Assembly (NCBI GenBank): GCA_035651755.1
Contig: DASRFA010000043.1
Coordinates: 124,001 to 188,000 of the forward strand
DNA: 64,000 bases
Source: DASRFA01 sp035651755
GTDB taxonomy: Bacteria; Desulfobacterota; Binatia; UBA12015
Reading direction: 5' to 3'
Shown here: positions 1-9,389 of the stretch, piece after piece
Layout of the letters: each line of letters begins with the position of its first letter
Numbering within the stretch: position 1 is the first letter of the stretch
Notes under the pieces: model-generated
The model's input: the letters and a program-made list of their open reading frames with translations, nothing else
Databases searched by the model: none
What the model was told of the DNA's origin: nothing
Translations under genes and position numbers: made by a program

Positions 1-2646
1 AAGCAGGTTCTCGTCGCGCCCTGGCCCGAGAGGCTGCTCGCCTACGAGCTCGATTTCGGCGACGTGCTACGCGCGCTGCGGGAGAACAACGGGAACGTCG
101 GCGCCGGCTACGTCGAGCGGAACGGCGAGCAGCTTCTCGTCCGCGCGCCCGGCCAGGTGACGAGCCTCGACGACGTCCGCCGCATCGTCGTAGCGACGCG
201 GACCGGCGTGCCGATCCACGTGAAGGACGTCGCCGACGTGAGCTTCGGGCAGGAGCTCCGGACCGGCGCGGCGACGGAGAACGGCCGCGAGGTGGTGCTC
301 GGGACCGTCTTCATGCTCGTGGGCGAGAACAGCCGCACGGTCGCCCGGCGCGTCGCCGAGAAGATGGAGGAGATCAACCGCAGCCTGCCCGACGGCGTGG
401 TCGCGCGTACCGTCTACGACCGGACCGCGCTCGTCGACGCGACGATCGCGACCGTCGAGAAGAACCTCGTCGAAGGCGCGCTGCTGGTCATCGCGGTCCT
501 GTTCTTCCTTCTCGGCAACGTGCGGGCCGCGCTCATCACCGCCGCCGTCATCCCGCTCGCGATGCTGTTCACCATGAGCGGCATGGTGGCCAACCGGATC
601 AGCGGAAACCTGATGAGCCTCGGGGCCCTCGACTTCGGCCTCATCGTCGACGGCGCCGTGATCATCGTCGAGAACTGCATCCGGCGCATGTCGGCGGAGC
701 AGCACCGCCTGGGCCGGGTGCTGACGCGCGACGAGCGCCTCGAGCTCGTGTTCGATGCGTCGCGCGAGGTTCGGCGCGCCACGATGTTCGGCGAGCTCAT
801 CATCATGATCGTCTACCTGCCGGTCCTCACGCTGGGCGGCGTCGAGGGCAGGATGTTCTTTCCGATGGGCTTCACCGTCGTGCTCGCGCTCGCCGCGGCG
901 ATGATGCTGTCGGTGACGTTCGTTCCCGCCGCGGTCGCGGTGTTCCTGAGCGGGCGCGTCACGGAGCGCGACAACGGGCTCATGCGGCTCGCGCGTGCCG
1001 CGTACCGCCCGATCCTGGCGTTCGCTCTCCGGGAGCGGCTCGTCGTCGCCGCCGGCGCAGCGGTGCTCGTCTCGCTGAGCGCGCTCCTCGCAGCGCGGAT
1101 GGGCTCCGAGTTCCTCCCGAGCCTCGACGAAGGCGACGTCGCCATGCACGTCCTGCGCATCCCCGGCACGAGCCTCACGCAGGCGATCGCGATGCAGGAC
1201 GCGGTCGAGAGCCGTCTGGCCGAGCTCCCCGAGGTCGAGCGCGTCTTCACGAAGATCGGCACTGCCGAGATCGCGACCGACCCGATGCCGCCCAACGTCG
1301 CCGACGGCTTCGTCATCCTGAAGCCGCGCGATCAGTGGCCCGACCCGCGAAGACCGAAGGCGGATCTCGTGGCCGACATCGAGCGCGCCGTGCGCGCGAT
1401 CCCCGGCAACAACTACGAGTTCACGCAACCGATCGAGATGCGCTTCAACGAGCTGATCGCCGGAGTCCGAAGCGACGTCGCGCTGAAGATCTTCGGCGAC
1501 GACCTCGACCGGCTCCTCGAGATCGGCGGGTCGTCGTCGGCGGTCCTGGCTCGGATCCCGGGCGCCTCCGACGTCAAGGTCGAGCAGGTCAGCGGCCTTC
1601 CCGTGATGACGATCGCTCCCGATCGCGCCGCGGCGGCACGCTACGGCGTGAACGTCGCCGACGTGCAGGAGCTCGTCGCCGTCGCGATCGGCGGCCGGAC
1701 CGCGGGCGACGTCTTCGAAGGCGATCGCCGGTTTCCCCTGCTCGTGCGTCTTCCCGAACGCCTTCGCGCGGATCTCGACGTGATTCGACGGCTGCCTCTG
1801 GCGTTGCCACGCGACGGGTCGACCGACGACGCTCTCCGGAGCGGACGTGCGCGCGCGACCCCGGAGCGCCGGTCGCCGGCGTTCATCCCGCTCGGCGCGG
1901 TCGCCGGGATCGACGTCTCCATGGGGCCCAACCAGATCAGCCGCGAGAACGGCAAGCGGCGTATCGTGGTGACGGCGAACGTCCGCGGCCGCGACCTCGG
2001 GTCGTTCGTCGAGGAGGCCCGGGGTGCGATCGAGCGGGCGGTCGAGATTCCGCCCGGCTACTGGGTCGCGTGGGGCGGGCAGTTCGAGCAGCTCCTCTCG
2101 GCGACCCGCCGGCTGCAGCTCGTCGTCCCCGTCGCGCTGCTGCTGATCTTTCTTCTGCTGCTCGCGACCCTGGGAAACGTGCGAGACTCGATCCTCGTGT
2201 TCACGGGCGTGCCGATGGCTCTCACCGGCGGCGTCGCCGCGCTGTGGCTGCGCGACATCCCGCTTTCGATCTCGGCTGGCGTGGGCTTCATCGCGCTCTC
2301 CGGCGTCGCGGTGCTGAACGGCCTGGTGATGATCACGTTCATCAACGCGCTGCGGGCGGAAGGAGCACCCATCGAGCGGGCCATCACCGAGGGAGCGGTC
2401 ACCCGCCTTCGGCCGGTGCTCATGACGGCGCTCGTCGCCTCGCTCGGTTTCGTCCCGATGGCGATCGCGGTCGGGACCGGCGCCGAGGTGCAGCGACCGC
2501 TCGCGACGGTCGTGATCGGCGGGATCCTGTCGTCGACCGCGCTCACGCTGGTGGTTCTGCCGGGGCTCTACCGGATGTTCCATCGCGGCCGGGAGGTCGC
2601 CCTGCCGCTGGCGGTGCGGGGGCCGAGCGCCGTCGGCGAGGCGTGA
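1..2646 (+). CDS. czcA: Heavy-metal efflux RND transporter, CzcA/CusA type (5' end outside window)
   Basis: Inner-membrane proton-driven RND pump that exports divalent or monovalent metal ions through a tripartite complex. The reading frame is open from base 1, giving 881 residues of a family of about 1,040, so roughly 160 N-terminal residues lie outside. The HME-RND signature in TM4 is visible as DFGLIVDGAVIIVEN, with both Asp and the Glu that relay protons in CzcA. The FLPSLDEGD motif after TM6-7 and the second hydrophobic bundle near the C-terminus are also present. The stop codon overlaps the ATG of the next gene (ATGA), so the two are translationally coupled. The metal cannot be told from the sequence; a CzcA- or CnrA-like divalent substrate is a guess. 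Confidence 0.95.
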   Translation, partial: KQVLVAPWPERLLAYELDFGDVLRALRENNGNVGAGYVERNGEQLLVRAPGQVTSLDDVRRIVVATRTGVPIHVKDVADVSFGQELRTGAATENGREVVLGTVFMLVGENSRTVARRVAEKMEEINRSLPDGVVARTVYDRTALVDATIATVEKNLVEGALLVIAVLFFLLGNVRAALITAAVIPLAMLFTMSGMVANRISGNLMSLGALDFGLIVDGAVIIVENCIRRMSAEQHRLGRVLTRDERLELVFDASREVRRATMFGELIIMIVYLPVLTLGGVEGRMFFPMGFTVVLALAAAMMLSVTFVPAAVAVFLSGRVTERDNGLMRLARAAYRPILAFALRERLVVAAGAAVLVSLSALLAARMGSEFLPSLDEGDVAMHVLRIPGTSLTQAIAMQDAVESRLAELPEVERVFTKIGTAEIATDPMPPNVADGFVILKPRDQWPDPRRPKADLVADIERAVRAIPGNNYEFTQPIEMRFNELIAGVRSDVALKIFGDDLDRLLEIGGSSSAVLARIPGASDVKVEQVSGLPVMTIAPDRAAAARYGVNVADVQELVAVAIGGRTAGDVFEGDRRFPLLVRLPERLRADLDVIRRLPLALPRDGSTDDALRSGRARATPERRSPAFIPLGAVAGIDVSMGPNQISRENGKRRIVVTANVRGRDLGSFVEEARGAIERAVEIPPGYWVAWGGQFEQLLSATRRLQLVVPVALLLIFLLLLATLGNVRDSILVFTGVPMALTGGVAALWLRDIPLSISAGVGFIALSGVAVLNGLVMITFINALRAEGAPIERAITEGAVTRLRPVLMTALVASLGFVPMAIAVGTGAEVQRPLATVVIGGILSSTALTLVVLPGLYRMFHRGREVALPLAVRGPSAVGEA

Positions 2647-3743
2647 TGGCTCTCCGGTCGGCATCGACGGTGACGTCGCGTTTCGGCGAGCATCTCCGGG
2701 GGCCCGCTTACGGGATCGCGGCGGCGGCGCTCTTCGGCGTCAGCGCGCCGCTGTCCAAGCTGCTCCTGCTCGAAGCCCGGCCGATCGCGCTCGCGGCCCT
2801 TCTCTACCTCGGCGGGGGCATCGCGCTGTCCGCGTGGACGGCTGCCAAGAGGTTGGGCGGGGCGCCGCCGCAAGAAGCGCCGCTTCAGAAGGGCGATCTG
2901 CCGTTCCTCGCGGCCATCGTGCTCGCGGGTGGCGTGATCGGACCGGTCCTGATGCTGATCGGCCTCGAGCGGCTCTCCGGCGTCGCCGGCGCGCTCCTCC
3001 TCAATCTGGAAGCCCCTCTGACGATCCTCGTCGCGGTCGGCCTCTTCGGCGAGCACCTCGGCGGGGCGGAACTGGCCGGCGCCGCGCTCGTCGTCGGCGG
3101 CGCCGCGGTGCTGGCGTGGACGCCGCTCGATGCGAGCGTGTCGCTCACGGGCGCGCTCGCGATCGCCGCCGCATGCCTCGCCTGGGCGATCGACAACAAC
3201 CTGACGCAGCGGCTTTCTCTCCGCGATCCGGTGGCCCTCGTGCGATGGAAATCGCTCGGCGCCGGCAGTGCGATGCTGCTCGTCGCAGCCCTCGTCGGCG
3301 ACGCGATACCGCCCGGGCGCGTGGTCGCTCCGGCTTTGCTGCTCGGCGCCTGGAGCTTCGGGATCAGCATCCTGCTCGACGCTCGGGCGCTCCGGCTGCT
3401 CGGAGCGGCCCGCGAGGCCGCCTACTTTGCGACCGCGCCGTTCCTCGGAGCGATCGCCTCGTTCCCCTTGCTGGGCGAGCCGCTGCGGTGGGTCGACGTT
3501 GCGGCCGGAGCCGTCATGGCAGGGGGCGTGCTGGTCATGCTGAGCTCGCGCCACGCGCACTTGCACGTACACCCGGCCCAGGTCCACGATCATCGCCATG
3601 TCCACGACGAGCACCACCGGCACGCGCACGCGCCCGAGGACGGCGAGGTCGTGGAGCCCCACGCGCATCCCCATCGCCACGAGCCGTTGGAGCACGCACA
3701 CCCACACGTGTCCGATCTGCACCACCGGCATCGTCACCGATAG
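2646..3743 (+). CDS. EamA/DMT-family transporter with histidine-rich C-terminal tail
   Basis: A 365-residue inner-membrane protein with about ten hydrophobic segments and the two-repeat layout of the drug/metabolite transporter family. The start ATG overlaps the stop of the upstream metal RND pump, so it belongs to the same operon. The last 66 residues, after the final membrane helix, contain 23 histidines with a few acidic residues, in HxH and HH patterns. Such tails bind Zn, Ni, Co or Cu in other metal transporters. Context and tail together suggest a role in metal movement or sensing rather than the amino-acid or drug export usual for EamA proteins. The transport substrate is inference. 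Confidence 0.88.
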   Translation: MALRSASTVTSRFGEHLRGPAYGIAAAALFGVSAPLSKLLLLEARPIALAALLYLGGGIALSAWTAAKRLGGAPPQEAPLQKGDLPFLAAIVLAGGVIGPVLMLIGLERLSGVAGALLLNLEAPLTILVAVGLFGEHLGGAELAGAALVVGGAAVLAWTPLDASVSLTGALAIAAACLAWAIDNNLTQRLSLRDPVALVRWKSLGAGSAMLLVAALVGDAIPPGRVVAPALLLGAWSFGISILLDARALRLLGAAREAAYFATAPFLGAIASFPLLGEPLRWVDVAAGAVMAGGVLVMLSSRHAHLHVHPAQVHDHRHVHDEHHRHAHAPEDGEVVEPHAHPHRHEPLEHAHPHVSDLHHRHRHR

Positions 3744-3800
3744 GCCGCGCTCGCAACGTCGAGCGTCGTTGGACTCGGGCATGGCAGCGGAGGTCACCCA

Positions 3801-4229
3801 ATGAGCGAAGCCCGTCCGCACGCCGTGCGTCTCGGTGGCTGCCAGTGCGGCGCGATCCGCTATGAGCTCGCCGGCGACCTCGTCGCCGTCTACGTCTGCC
3901 ACTGCCGCGAGTGCCGGAAGCAGTCGAGCTCGGCCTTCGGCATCTCCGCCGCGGCGATGCGCTCCGCCTTCCGCGTCACGCGCGGCACGCCGCGCATGTG
4001 GTCCCGGCCGACGGACTCCGGCAACACGCTCCAGTGCTTCTTCTGCGGCGACTGCGGCTCGCGTCTCTGGCACCAGCGCCGCGGCGCCGACGCCGTCATC
4101 AGCATCAAGGGTGGATCGCTCGACGACGCCGTCGACCTGAGCGGCGCGACGCACATCTGGACGTCGCGCATGCTGCCGGGCATCGTTCTGCCGGAAGGCT
4201 GCGCCCGCTTCGAAGGCGAGCCCGAATGA
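3801..4229 (+). CDS. GFA (glutathione-dependent formaldehyde-activating enzyme/CENP-V) family protein
   Basis: A 142-residue cytoplasmic zinc protein. The zinc ligands of the GFA fold are all present: Cys14 and Cys16 (CQC), Cys33, Cys35 and Cys38 (CHCREC), and Cys79, Cys82 and Cys85 (CFFCGDC). Family members were first described as S-hydroxymethylglutathione synthase (Gfa), but most paralogues have no proven activity, so formaldehyde chemistry should not be assumed. The gene sits 57 bases after the His-tailed transporter and 52 bases before a molybdoenzyme, on the same strand. Length matches the family (120-190 aa). Confidence 0.9.
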   Translation: MSEARPHAVRLGGCQCGAIRYELAGDLVAVYVCHCRECRKQSSSAFGISAAAMRSAFRVTRGTPRMWSRPTDSGNTLQCFFCGDCGSRLWHQRRGADAVISIKGGSLDDAVDLSGATHIWTSRMLPGIVLPEGCARFEGEPE

Positions 4230-4281
4230 GCTGGCGCGCTCCGCTGCGAGCGCCATTCACCCGCGCGACTTCGACCCGAGC

Positions 4282-6579
4282 ATGAACCTCTACACGCACA
4301 GCTCCCACTGGGGCGCCTTCACGGTCGACGCCCGCGACGGCGACGTCGCCGCCGTCCACCCGCTGCACGACCCCGACCCGTCGCCGCTCCTCGCCAATCT
4401 TCCCGGCAGCGTCCGCCACGCCGCGCGCGTGCTGCGACCGGTCGCCCGCCGCGGCTGGCTCGAGCGCGGCTCCGGCCCGACGCGCGACCGCGGCGCCGAC
4501 TCGTTCATTGCGCTCTCGTGGGATGAGGCGTGGGATCGCGTCGCCGAGGAGTACCGCCGCGTGATCGCGCAGCACGGCAACGACGCGATCTTCGGCGGCT
4601 CGTACGGCTGGGCGAGCGCCGGGCTGTTCCACCAGTCGCAGCGCCAGCTGCACCGCTTCCTGGCGCTCGCCGGCGGCTTCACGTCGTCGGTCAACAGCTA
4701 CAGCATCGGGTCGTCGCTCGTGCTGCTGCCCCACGTGGTCGGGAGCGCGGGCGCGGTCTTCCGGAAGGCGACGTCGTGGAGCGTCGTCGCGCGGCACACG
4801 GAGCTCCTGGTCGCGTTCGGCGGCATCCCGATCAAGAACACGTTCGTCGCGCCGGGCGGGATGGCGCGGCACGCGATCCGCGGACACCTCGACGACGCGC
4901 GCCGGCGCGGCATGGAGATCGCGCTCTTCAGCCCGCTCCGCGACGACGCGGACGCCGCGACGGGAGCGCGCTGGTACCCGCTCGTGCCCCTCGGCGACGT
5001 CGCGGTGATGCTCGCGCTCGCACACGTGCTCGTGAGCGAGGGCCTCCACGACCGCGACTTCCTCGACCGCTGCTGCCACGGCGCGGATCGCTTCATCGCG
5101 TACGTCCTCGGTGAGCCCGACGGCGTCGCGAAGACGCCGGAGTGGGCGGAGCGGCTCTCCGGCATCCCGGCCGGCGACCTGCGCGACCTGGCCCGCCGCA
5201 TGGCGCGCTCCCGGACGCTCGTCACCGTCTCCTACTCGCTCCAGCGCGCGCAGCACGGCGAGCAGCCGGTCTGGGCGGCGATCGCGCTCGCCGCGCTGCT
5301 CGGGCAGATCGGCCTCCCGGGCGGCGGGTTCGGCCACGGCTACGGCTCGATGGGCGACCTCGGGAGCGCGAGCGCGGCGGTCGCCCTGCCGTTCGTGCCG
5401 GTCCCGCGGAACCCGGTGCGATCCTTCATTCCGGTCGCGCGCATCGCCGACCTGCTGCTCCGGCCCGGCGAGCCGTTCGACTACGACGGCCAGCGCTACG
5501 TCTACCCGGACATCCGGCTCGTGCACTGGGCGGGCGGTAACCCGTTCCACCACCACCAGGACCTGAACCGCCTTCGGCGCGCGCTCGCGCGCCCCGACAC
5601 GATCATCGTGCACGACCCCTACTGGACGCCGATGGCCCGGCACGCCGACCTGGTCTTCCCCGCGACGACGTCGCTCGAGCGGAACGACATCGGCTCCGGC
5701 CGCGCCGACGCGCGCATCGTCGCGATGCACCAGGTCCTCCAACCCGCAGGCGAGTCGAAGAGCGACCACGAGATCCTCGCCGGCCTCGCGGAGCGGCTCG
5801 GGGTCGGCGACGCGTTCACCGAGGGGCTCGACGAGCGCGCGTGGCTCGTGCGGCTCTACTCCGAGCTCTCCTCCGCGCTCGAGAAGGCGGGCATCGCGGC
5901 ACCGTCCTTCGACGGGTTCTGGGAGGCGGGCTCGCTCCCGGTCCCGGACTCCGAGTCCGACCGCGTTCTGTTCGACGCGTTCCGCGCCGACCCCGAGCGT
6001 GCGCCCCTCCGCACGCCGAGCGGCAAGATCGAGCTCTTCTCGGAGACGATCGCGTCCTTCGGCTACGGCGACTGCCCGGGTCACCCGGCATGGCTGGAGG
6101 CCGACGAGTGGCTCGGTGCGCCCGCCGCCGCGCGCTTCCCGCTCGCGCTCGTCGCGAACAACCCCGCGACGCGCCTCCACGGCCAGCTCGATCACGGCCC
6201 GTACAGCCAGGCGTCCAAGGTCGGCGGCCGCGAGCCCGTCCGCATCCACCCGCGCGACGCCGCGGCGCGCGGGATCGCGAGCGGCGACGTCGTCCGGCTG
6301 TTCAACGACCGCGGGAGCTGCCTCGCGGGCGCGGTCGTCACCGACGACGTCCGGCCGGGCGTCGTCCAGCTCTCGACCGGCGCCTGGTTCGACCCGGAGG
6401 ACGCGCGCGCGGGAATCGCCACCTGCGTCCACGGGAACCCGAACATTCTCACGCGCGACGTCGGCGCGTCGCGCCTCTCGCAGGGCTGCGCCGGCCAGCA
6501 CGCGCTCGTCGAGATGGAGCGCTTCCGGGGCGTTCCGCCGCGCGTGAAGGCATTCGATCCGCCTTCGATCGAAGGCTGA
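4282..6579 (+). CDS. bisC: Molybdopterin-dependent oxidoreductase, biotin/DMSO sulfoxide reductase (BisC/TorA) type
   Basis: A 765-residue bis-MGD enzyme of the DMSO reductase family. No Tat or Sec signal and no N-terminal CxxC[4Fe-4S] motif are present, which matches cytoplasmic BisC (about 777 aa) rather than periplasmic TorA/DmsA. Ser141 in the SYSIGSS motif aligns with the serine that ligates molybdenum in DMSO reductase. The C-terminal molybdopterin dinucleotide-binding domain is recognisable (LVANNPATRLHGQLDHGP). Likely role: reduction of S-oxides such as biotin or methionine sulfoxide, in repair or scavenging. No partner cytochrome or membrane anchor is encoded next to it. Confidence 0.9.
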   Translation: MNLYTHSSHWGAFTVDARDGDVAAVHPLHDPDPSPLLANLPGSVRHAARVLRPVARRGWLERGSGPTRDRGADSFIALSWDEAWDRVAEEYRRVIAQHGNDAIFGGSYGWASAGLFHQSQRQLHRFLALAGGFTSSVNSYSIGSSLVLLPHVVGSAGAVFRKATSWSVVARHTELLVAFGGIPIKNTFVAPGGMARHAIRGHLDDARRRGMEIALFSPLRDDADAATGARWYPLVPLGDVAVMLALAHVLVSEGLHDRDFLDRCCHGADRFIAYVLGEPDGVAKTPEWAERLSGIPAGDLRDLARRMARSRTLVTVSYSLQRAQHGEQPVWAAIALAALLGQIGLPGGGFGHGYGSMGDLGSASAAVALPFVPVPRNPVRSFIPVARIADLLLRPGEPFDYDGQRYVYPDIRLVHWAGGNPFHHHQDLNRLRRALARPDTIIVHDPYWTPMARHADLVFPATTSLERNDIGSGRADARIVAMHQVLQPAGESKSDHEILAGLAERLGVGDAFTEGLDERAWLVRLYSELSSALEKAGIAAPSFDGFWEAGSLPVPDSESDRVLFDAFRADPERAPLRTPSGKIELFSETIASFGYGDCPGHPAWLEADEWLGAPAAARFPLALVANNPATRLHGQLDHGPYSQASKVGGREPVRIHPRDAAARGIASGDVVRLFNDRGSCLAGAVVTDDVRPGVVQLSTGAWFDPEDARAGIATCVHGNPNILTRDVGASRLSQGCAGQHALVEMERFRGVPPRVKAFDPPSIEG

Positions 6580-6685
6580 GCGGAAAGCCGATTTACTCGG
6601 CGCTGCCCGCGCGCTACCCCTCCTCTCCGCCACCGCGACTCGCCCCGCCGGGGCGGCGTGCGCGGCCGGCAAGGCGGAGGACGAG

Positions 6686-7282
6686 ATGGCGAACCAGGAC
6701 GCGGAAGAGACCGAGAAGCCGACGAACAACGAAGCCCTGCGCGTGGTCGCGCAGCGGCTCTTCGACGCGCGCACCATCGTCATCTGCGGCGAGATCTCGA
6801 TGGACTCGGCGCGCGAGGTCGTGTCGCACGCGCTCGCGCTGGCGGCGGCGTCCGACGACCCGATCACGGTCTGGGTGCACTCGCCGGGCGGGCACGTCGA
6901 GTCTTCGGACACGATCCACGACGTGCTGTCGTTCATCCGACCGCGCGTCCGGATGGTCGGCACCGGCTGGGTCGCGAGCGGCGGCGCGCACATCTTCCTC
7001 GCCGCCGACCGCGAGGACCGCTACTGCCTGCCGAACACGCGCTTCCTCCTGCACCAGCCGCTCGGCGGCATCCGCGGTCGCGCGACCGACATGGAGATCG
7101 AGGCGATCGAGATCCTGAAGATGCGCGCGCGCCTGAACCAGATCATCGCCGACAAGACCGGGCAGCCGCTGAAGAAGGTCGAGAAGGACACCGAGAAGAA
7201 CTTCTGGATGCCGGCCGCCGACGCGCTCGAGTACGGGCTCGTCGGGAAGATCATCAAGAGCGCGGACGAGCTGCCGCGCTGA
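6686..7282 (+). CDS. clpP: ClpP-family Clp protease proteolytic subunit with Asn in place of the catalytic Asp
   Basis: A 198-residue cytoplasmic serine protease subunit that forms a barrel loaded by Clp ATPases. The nucleophile Ser98 lies in WVASGGA and the catalytic His123 in LLHQPLGG. At the third triad position, aligned with E. coli precursor Asp185 (TERDRF), this protein has Asn172 (TEKNFW). Listeria ClpP1 has the same Asp-to-Asn change and depends on a partner ClpP2 for full activity, so this subunit may be one half of a mixed barrel. No clpX, clpA or second clpP is nearby, so it is a stand-alone copy. The oligomerisation and handle-region sequences look intact. Confidence 0.92.
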   Translation: MANQDAEETEKPTNNEALRVVAQRLFDARTIVICGEISMDSAREVVSHALALAAASDDPITVWVHSPGGHVESSDTIHDVLSFIRPRVRMVGTGWVASGGAHIFLAADREDRYCLPNTRFLLHQPLGGIRGRATDMEIEAIEILKMRARLNQIIADKTGQPLKKVEKDTEKNFWMPAADALEYGLVGKIIKSADELPR

Positions 7283-7312
7283 GCGCGGCGGTCCGGCGTC
7301 TCCCGCGCGGCA

Positions 7313-7858
7313 TCAAGTCGGCTCGAGCGCGCGGATGCCGGCCGCGACCCGGCGGTGGACGTCGGCCCGCCACGTCGCGTCGTCCATGGTTGCGCCCGGA
7401 CCGCCGAGGAGGCGCGCGAGGCCGGCGAGCGCATCTTCCTGCATCGCGACGCTGTGGAGGCGGGTGCCCCAGCGCGCGAAGTGATTGACCGCGCTCGCCG
7501 AGAGCGGGCGGACGGAGCGGTAGAGGTACGCGACGGCGGTGGCGTCGGGGCCGAGCGCGGCGAGCTCCCACGCGGTTCGCCCCACGTACTGGCCGCCGGT
7601 GTACGCGATCTCGATCCGCGCCGGCCGCTCGACCTCGAGCACCTCCGCCGTCCACTCGACGACCGTTCCGCCCGGGCGCGCTCCGGCGAAGCGGAAGCGC
7701 ACGCCGGGCGCGAGCCGCGACGTCGCCGCATCCTCGGCGGTGACCGTCACGAGCGTCCACCAGCGGGGATAGGTCGTGAGGTCCAGGAGAGCGTCGAAGC
7801 AGCGCTCGCGCGCGGCCGCGATCGTCGCCTCGTCGCGACAGCGGTAGTGCGCCGGCAT
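7313..7858 (-). CDS. SRPBCC (START/Bet v1-like) family protein
   Basis: A 181-residue cytoplasmic protein with the polyketide cyclase/dehydrase-like SRPBCC pattern: an N-terminal strand, a helix with DALLDLTTYPRWW, and later strands containing GGTVVEWTAEVLEVERP. These proteins form a hydrophobic cavity that binds lipids or aromatic ligands. The start is set at an ATG preceded by AAGGAG at seven bases, which removes 40 upstream residues of unlikely composition. It converges with clpP across 30 bases. No ligand can be assigned. Confidence 0.8.
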   Translation of the reverse strand: MPAHYRCRDEATIAAARERCFDALLDLTTYPRWWTLVTVTAEDAATSRLAPGVRFRFAGARPGGTVVEWTAEVLEVERPARIEIAYTGGQYVGRTAWELAALGPDATAVAYLYRSVRPLSASAVNHFARWGTRLHSVAMQEDALAGLARLLGGPGATMDDATWRADVHRRVAAGIRALEPT

Positions 7859-8031
7859 CCCGCATCTCCTTGCGGCGATCGCCCGCGCCGCGTCAAGCGG
7901 TTCGCCCTGGCGTTCGAGACCCGCGCCTCCGCTGCCGCGCGCCGCCCGCGGCATGCGCCTGCCGTGGCGTCTTGTCACTCGTCGCGACCGCGTTCACGCT
8001 CGGCCGGAAGTCGCCCGGAGGTGCGAGAGCC

Positions 8032-9228
8032 ATGATGAGCCTGCTGACGGAGGAGATGCGTCGCGACCCCTTTGGACTCTACCGCCAGATCCGGAGCACG
8101 TCGCCCGTCGTGCACGTGCCGGAAGGCGACCTGTGGATGGTCTTCGACTACGACCGCGTGAAGCGCGTCCTCCAGGACGACGCCGCATTCCGATCCGACG
8201 CGACCGAGTCCGGCCGGAAGAACCTCGACTGGCTGATCTTCCTCGACCCGCCGCGCCACACGAAGCTGCGAGCGCTGATCTCGCGCGCGTTCACGCCCAA
8301 GAGCGTCGCGAGCCTCGAGCCGCGCATCCGTGAGCTCTCGCGCGAGCTGCTCGACGCGACGGTCGAGCGCGGCGCAATGGACCTCGCCGCCGACTACGCG
8401 ATCCCGCTTCCGCTCATGGTCATCTCCGAGATGCTGGGCGCGCCGGTCGCGGACCGGCCGCTCTTCCGGCGCTGGAGCGACGTCATCCTGATCCTGAGCT
8501 ACTCGCTCACGCCCGGACCCGAGGCCGAGCGCGCGGTCGCGGCGTACCGCGAGGTGACGGAGGAGATGCGCAGCTACGTCGCCCGATTGATCGCCGACCG
8601 CCGCGCGCAACCGCGGGACGACCTCCTCACGCGCCTCGTGCACGCGGAGGTCGACGGCGATCGCCTGAGCGAGGCCGAGATCCTCGGCTTCTTCCAGCTC
8701 CTCCTCATCGCGGGCCACGAGACGACCACCAACCTCGTCGACAACGCGATCCTCTGCTTCCTCGAGAGCCCGGGTGAGCTCGCCCGCGTGCGCGCGACCC
8801 CCGAGCTACTGCCGTCCGCGATCGAGGAGGTGCTTCGCTATCGCTCGCCGGTGCAGTGGATGTTCCGCAGCACCCGCGAGGCCGTCGATCTCGACGGGCA
8901 TGCCATCCCGGCCGGGAAGCTCGTGCTGCCGGTGATCGGCTCGGCCAACCGCGATCCGCTCCGGTTCGCCGACCCCGATCGCTTCGACGTGGCGCGCGAC
9001 CCGAACCCGCACGTCGCCTTCGGCCACGGCATCCACTTCTGCCTGGGCGCGCCGCTCTCGCGCCTGGAGGCCAAGGTCGCGCTCGCCGACCTTCTCGAGC
9101 GCCTCCACGAACTCGAGCTCGCGAGCGACGACCCCTGGGAGCCGCGAAAGGCGCTCCACGTCCACGGCCCGGCGCGCCTGCCGATCCGGTTCGCGCCCGC
9201 GCCGCCCTCGACCGGGCGCGCCGGCTGA
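8032..9228 (+). CDS. Cytochrome P450
   Basis: A 398-residue soluble bacterial P450 monooxygenase, class I size. The oxygen-binding I-helix motif AGHETTT is at residues 227-233. The K-helix ExxR is in IEEVLRYRSP, and the haem-binding loop is FGHGIHFCLG with Cys337 as iron ligand. A GGAGGT ribosome-binding site nine bases upstream fixes the start at a double ATG. Family-level resemblance is to CYP107/CYP109-like hydroxylases. No ferredoxin or reductase gene is adjacent, so redox partners must come from elsewhere. The substrate is unknown. Confidence 0.95.
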   Translation: MMSLLTEEMRRDPFGLYRQIRSTSPVVHVPEGDLWMVFDYDRVKRVLQDDAAFRSDATESGRKNLDWLIFLDPPRHTKLRALISRAFTPKSVASLEPRIRELSRELLDATVERGAMDLAADYAIPLPLMVISEMLGAPVADRPLFRRWSDVILILSYSLTPGPEAERAVAAYREVTEEMRSYVARLIADRRAQPRDDLLTRLVHAEVDGDRLSEAEILGFFQLLLIAGHETTTNLVDNAILCFLESPGELARVRATPELLPSAIEEVLRYRSPVQWMFRSTREAVDLDGHAIPAGKLVLPVIGSANRDPLRFADPDRFDVARDPNPHVAFGHGIHFCLGAPLSRLEAKVALADLLERLHELELASDDPWEPRKALHVHGPARLPIRFAPAPPSTGRAG

Positions 9229-9389
9229 GCGACCGCCCCACGCGCGGCCGCGCCGCGGCGCCCTGTGGCGACGAGCCCGCCGCGCGCCTTTTCCGCTCGT
9301 CGTGGGCGGCGTGGTACGACATCGATCCGGGACGCGATCGGCGGCGGCCGGAGTGGCGCGCCGCCCGCTCGCGAGCAGCGGAGGATCGG

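Noticed and set aside
1335..2645. Upstream extension of the EamA gene frame through the RND pump gene
   Set aside because: The extension is Arg/Asp-rich shadow sequence of the pump; the transporter begins at the ATG overlapping the pump stop codon.
67..2664. An 865-codon open frame on the minus strand opposite the RND pump gene
   Set aside because: Its composition (mostly Arg, Asp, Glu, His, Ala) is the mirror of a high-GC gene on the other strand; no domain or ribosome-binding site is present, and the plus-strand frame is clearly a pump.
7283..7312. Possible terminator between clpP and the SRPBCC gene
   Set aside because: The 30-base gap is GC-rich but I could not draw a convincing stem of eight or more pairs.
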